A stretch of DNA of 10,865 bases from Basidiobolus heterosporus B8920 (lineage: Eukaryota; Basidiobolomycota; Basidiobolomycetes; Basidiobolales; Basidiobolaceae): positions 1-10,865 of the forward strand of contig JNET01033267.1 of assembly GCA_000697455.1 (NCBI GenBank), in the 5' to 3' direction. Both the position numbers and the translations under genes were made by a program. Position 1 is the stretch's first letter; every line of letters starts with the position of its first letter. This document shows positions 9,001-10,865 of this stretch, piece by piece. The notes beneath the pieces are model-generated. The model had not been told where the DNA came from, did not search any database, and worked only from the letters and a program-made list of their open reading frames with translations.

Positions 9001-9073
9001 GCACCAGCGTCTACATGGACCGAGACCTCAACCACAGAAGAGAAATCGCCAGAAACCGCATGAGATCTTATAG
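6056..9073 (+). CDS. CHS3: Chitin synthase, class IV (Chs3-like), two exons
   Basis: Exons are 6056-6395 and 6450-9073, giving 987 residues. The enzyme is a family 2 glycosyltransferase of the plasma membrane that polymerises UDP-GlcNAc into chitin. The N-terminal motif [13 protein letters not shown], the segment WAPGF and [17 protein letters not shown] sequence before the first membrane helix (residues 69-93) mark the class IV/V/VII division. A second helix lies near 290-313. The catalytic domain holds TCYSEGE (about 366), VDAD with D533 and D535, [10 protein letters not shown] (about 595-605), EDR at 650-652 and the acceptor-site QRRRW at 689-693. Three clustered helices follow at about 715-805, ending at the conserved DFSWGETR. 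No myosin motor and no DEK C-terminal domain are present, which argues against class V. The last 170 residues are polar and low-complexity. The first acceptor in intron 1 (6420) would give a stop, so the one at 6449 is used. The nearby upstream in-frame TTG is not a likely start. Confidence 0.95.
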
Positions 9074-9163
9074 AGTCCATCTGCTACAAGTCTGCTCGAT
9101 TATTTTGGTTTGTTATTTTATTAATCCGGTCAGTATTTTCACCTCCATATCATTATCATGTTT

Positions 9164-9169
9164 AATAAA
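9164..9169 (+). terminator. Candidate poly(A) signal AATAAA for chitin synthase
   Basis: A canonical hexamer lies 91 bases past the stop codon, consistent with the spacing seen after the other plus-strand genes here. Confidence 0.5.
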
Positions 9170-9193
9170 TAGTTCAGAAAATCAAATGGGTAT

Positions 9194-9199
9194 TTTATT
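9194..9199 (-). terminator. Candidate poly(A) signal for glycerol kinase (minus strand)
   Basis: TTTATT on the plus strand reads AATAAA on the minus strand, 134 bases past the glycerol kinase stop. A second copy at 9117-9122 is further away. The chosen site lies only 25 bases from the chitin synthase signal on the other strand, so the 3' ends probably overlap. Confidence 0.45.
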
Positions 9200-9332
9200 G
9201 AGATGATCATGAATCTGGGATTTAAAATGTAGTTGAATCGTGATGTGGGGTATAAATACGTGAGGTTGTTGACATGTTTAGATGCTCGAGTGCAGTACTT
9301 AGAACTGCATGCCTTTCAGAGGGAAGCTTGGT

Positions 9333-10865
9333 TTAATCTGAATCTTCCGAGAATTCTTCATCCTTGTTTGGAAGCCAGCCGGAGCTTCTTTCGACAGCTC
9401 TTTCCCAATCATTGATTTGCTTGTCACGAATGGTGGTATCCATAGATGGGCTGAATTTGTGAATATGCTCGTTGTTGATGTTCATCAATTCACTTGTATT
9501 GTTCCAAAAACCAACGGCCAAACCAGCAGCGAAGGCTGCACCTAGGGCGGTAGTTTCTTTCATTTCAGGGCGTTCAACACGAACTCCTACTATATCGGAT
9601 TGGAATTGCATACAAAGTGGAGATTTACTCAAACCGCCATCAGCCTTGATAACATTGATTTCCTTGCCACTGTCCTTGCGCATGGCGTTGAGAATTGCGA
9701 AAGTTTGGAAACATGTCGATTCATATGTGGCACGGGCCAAGTGATACTTGTTGGCATATTGGGTGAGACCAACGATAGAGCCACGAGCATCAGATCTCCA
9801 ATAAGGAGCGAAAAGTCCAGAGAAAGCTGTGACGAAGTATACACCACCGTTATCCTCGACTTGAGCAGCGAGTTCATCAAGCTCGTGACTGCCAGAAATC
9901 AAGCCGAGGTTATCACGAAGCCAACGTACAGCTGCACCTGCCACAGCAATGGATCCCTCAAGAGCATAGTAAGGCTTAGCATCCCTACCGAGCTGATAAG
10001 CGACAGTGGTGAGTAGGCCCGAGGTAGATTGGATAGCCTCGTTACCTGTGTTCATCAACATGTGACAGCCATCGCCGTAAGTGTTCTTGACATCACCAAT
10101 GTTGAAGCACTTTTGTCCGACAAGAGCAGCTTGCTGATCACCAAGACACCCGGAAATAGGAACACCCTTAAGAGAGCCTACAGAAACCTCTCCATAGATC
10201 TCAGACGAGGAGACGATCTTGGGAAGGAAGCTCTTGGATACTCCGAAAGCATTGCAGAGTTCGTCACTCCACTCTAATTTGTTGATGTCCATGAACATGG
10301 TTCTGCTAGCATTGGTGACATCAGTAATGAAGCTGTCTCTTATACACATCTCACTGAAGTAAGTAGAAACAGGAAGACCACAGATGCTCTTTAGAACAAA
10401 ACGATTAGTGGCTTATACTACGTACGTTGAGTCAACTAAATGGGCTTACTCTGAAGCAATTGGTGCTCTTGCTAGGATGAGAGTTTGCGATCTTCTTCAC
10501 GGTCTTCTTAGTACGAGTATCGGACCAGACTGCCGTAGAAGTGCGTGATCAGCATCTATATTTGTGAGTGAAATGGATCAAGAAGAACCTACCAATAGCG
10601 TTGTGAAGTGGCTTGCCGGTCTCGCTGTCCCAAACAAGGGTGGTTTCTCTTTGATTGGTGATACCCACACCCTTGATATCCTCAGGATTCAAACCCATGG
10701 CTTTCATTTTCTTGATGGTCTCCTCTACACAGGTGAGGACTGACTGCAAAATAACCATAGGATCATGCTCGACCCAACTGGTGGATATCAATTAGTAAAA
10801 TAAAGTGCTTCAGGATAGAAACGGGAAAACCCCTTACCCAGCATGAGGATAGTGCTGTTCGAATT
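9333..10865 (-). CDS. GUT1: Glycerol kinase (FGGY family), 5'-truncated by the window and damaged by an adapter junction
   Basis: Minus-strand exons are 10838-10865 (partial), 10593-10777, 10450-10529 and 9333-10388; the last is interrupted by the adapter at 10333-10351. About 448 residues are readable. The enzyme phosphorylates glycerol with ATP to glycerol-3-phosphate. Order of landmarks: [27 protein letters not shown] (Arg-Glu glycerol contacts), [54 protein letters not shown] and [18 protein letters not shown]. Between TYFS and ITDVTNASR about 40-45 residues present in every family member I know (the LRW...FGTVDSWLIW part) are missing and replaced by adapter-coded EMCIRDS. The apparent start Met at 10349 is therefore an artefact. 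The real N-terminus, with the first phosphate-binding loop, lies beyond the right edge. Unusual residues: YGDGCH instead of YGTGCF, and GGLSKS where Asn is expected near the nucleotide. Introns are 61-63 bases. Confidence 0.93.
10333..10351. other. Tn5 mosaic end / Nextera adapter sequence, assembly artefact
   Basis: CTGTCTCTTATACACATCT matches the 19-bp Tn5 mosaic end used in tagmentation libraries at every position. It lies within a glycerol kinase exon at the point where a conserved stretch is missing. No other transposon sequence, transposase or target duplication surrounds it, so it is read as untrimmed adapter joined into the assembly and not as an insertion in the organism. Confidence 0.95.

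Larger units (their letters stand above)
9074..9332. other. Convergent intergenic region between chitin synthase and glycerol kinase
   Basis: These 259 bases carry 3' signals for both strands and no gene. The two transcripts must end within it or overlap. Confidence 0.65.

Noticed and set aside
9600-10016. Plus-strand open frame of about 138 codons
   Set aside because: Antisense to the well-conserved glycerol kinase exon.
10333-10351. A natural Tn5/IS50 insertion in glycerol kinase
   Set aside because: Only the 19-bp mosaic end used in library kits is present. There is no transposase or resistance gene, no second end and no 9-bp target duplication, while conserved host codons are missing.

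Overview
The window looks like nuclear DNA of a fungus. A complete fungal-type chitin synthase and short GT-AG introns (about 54 to 103 bases, one of 243) with CTAAC/CTAAT/CTGAC-like branch sites point there. Fungal-style CCAAT and AATAAA signals and moderate GC fit. The proteins do not settle the phylum from sequence alone; the CCT3 N-terminus is fungal-like and a zygomycete-grade lineage is possible but unproven.

Layout, left to right: (1) 1-619, CT-rich leader and upstream DNA with short repeats; (2) 620-1890 (+), a PSR/SCP-type CTD phosphatase in six exons; (3) 1891-2391, non-coding with two hexamer repeats; (4) 2392-3075 (+), a short J-domain protein in three exons; (5) 3478-5419 (+), CCT3, the gamma subunit of the TRiC/CCT chaperonin, in five exons; (6) 5420-6055, intergenic with a four-unit 11-bp repeat; (7) 6056-9073 (+), a class IV (Chs3-like) chitin synthase in two exons; (8) 9333-10865 (-), glycerol kinase, convergent with the chitin synthase and running off the right edge.

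The genes are unrelated housekeeping and cell-wall functions, each apparently with its own promoter. Two neighbours (J-protein and CCT3) both serve protein folding, but nothing shows that they are co-regulated. I found no transposon, virus-like element, tRNA, rRNA or CRISPR.

The most important observation is technical. The 19 bases at 10333-10351 are a perfect Tn5 mosaic end (the Nextera/tagmentation adapter) inside a glycerol kinase exon. About 40-45 codons that the family always has are missing exactly there. It keeps the frame by chance and yields the artefact peptide EMCIRDS. The same kinase also shows unusual residues at normally invariant ATP and glycerol contacts, which looks like real divergence. 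I see no convincing new biological system.
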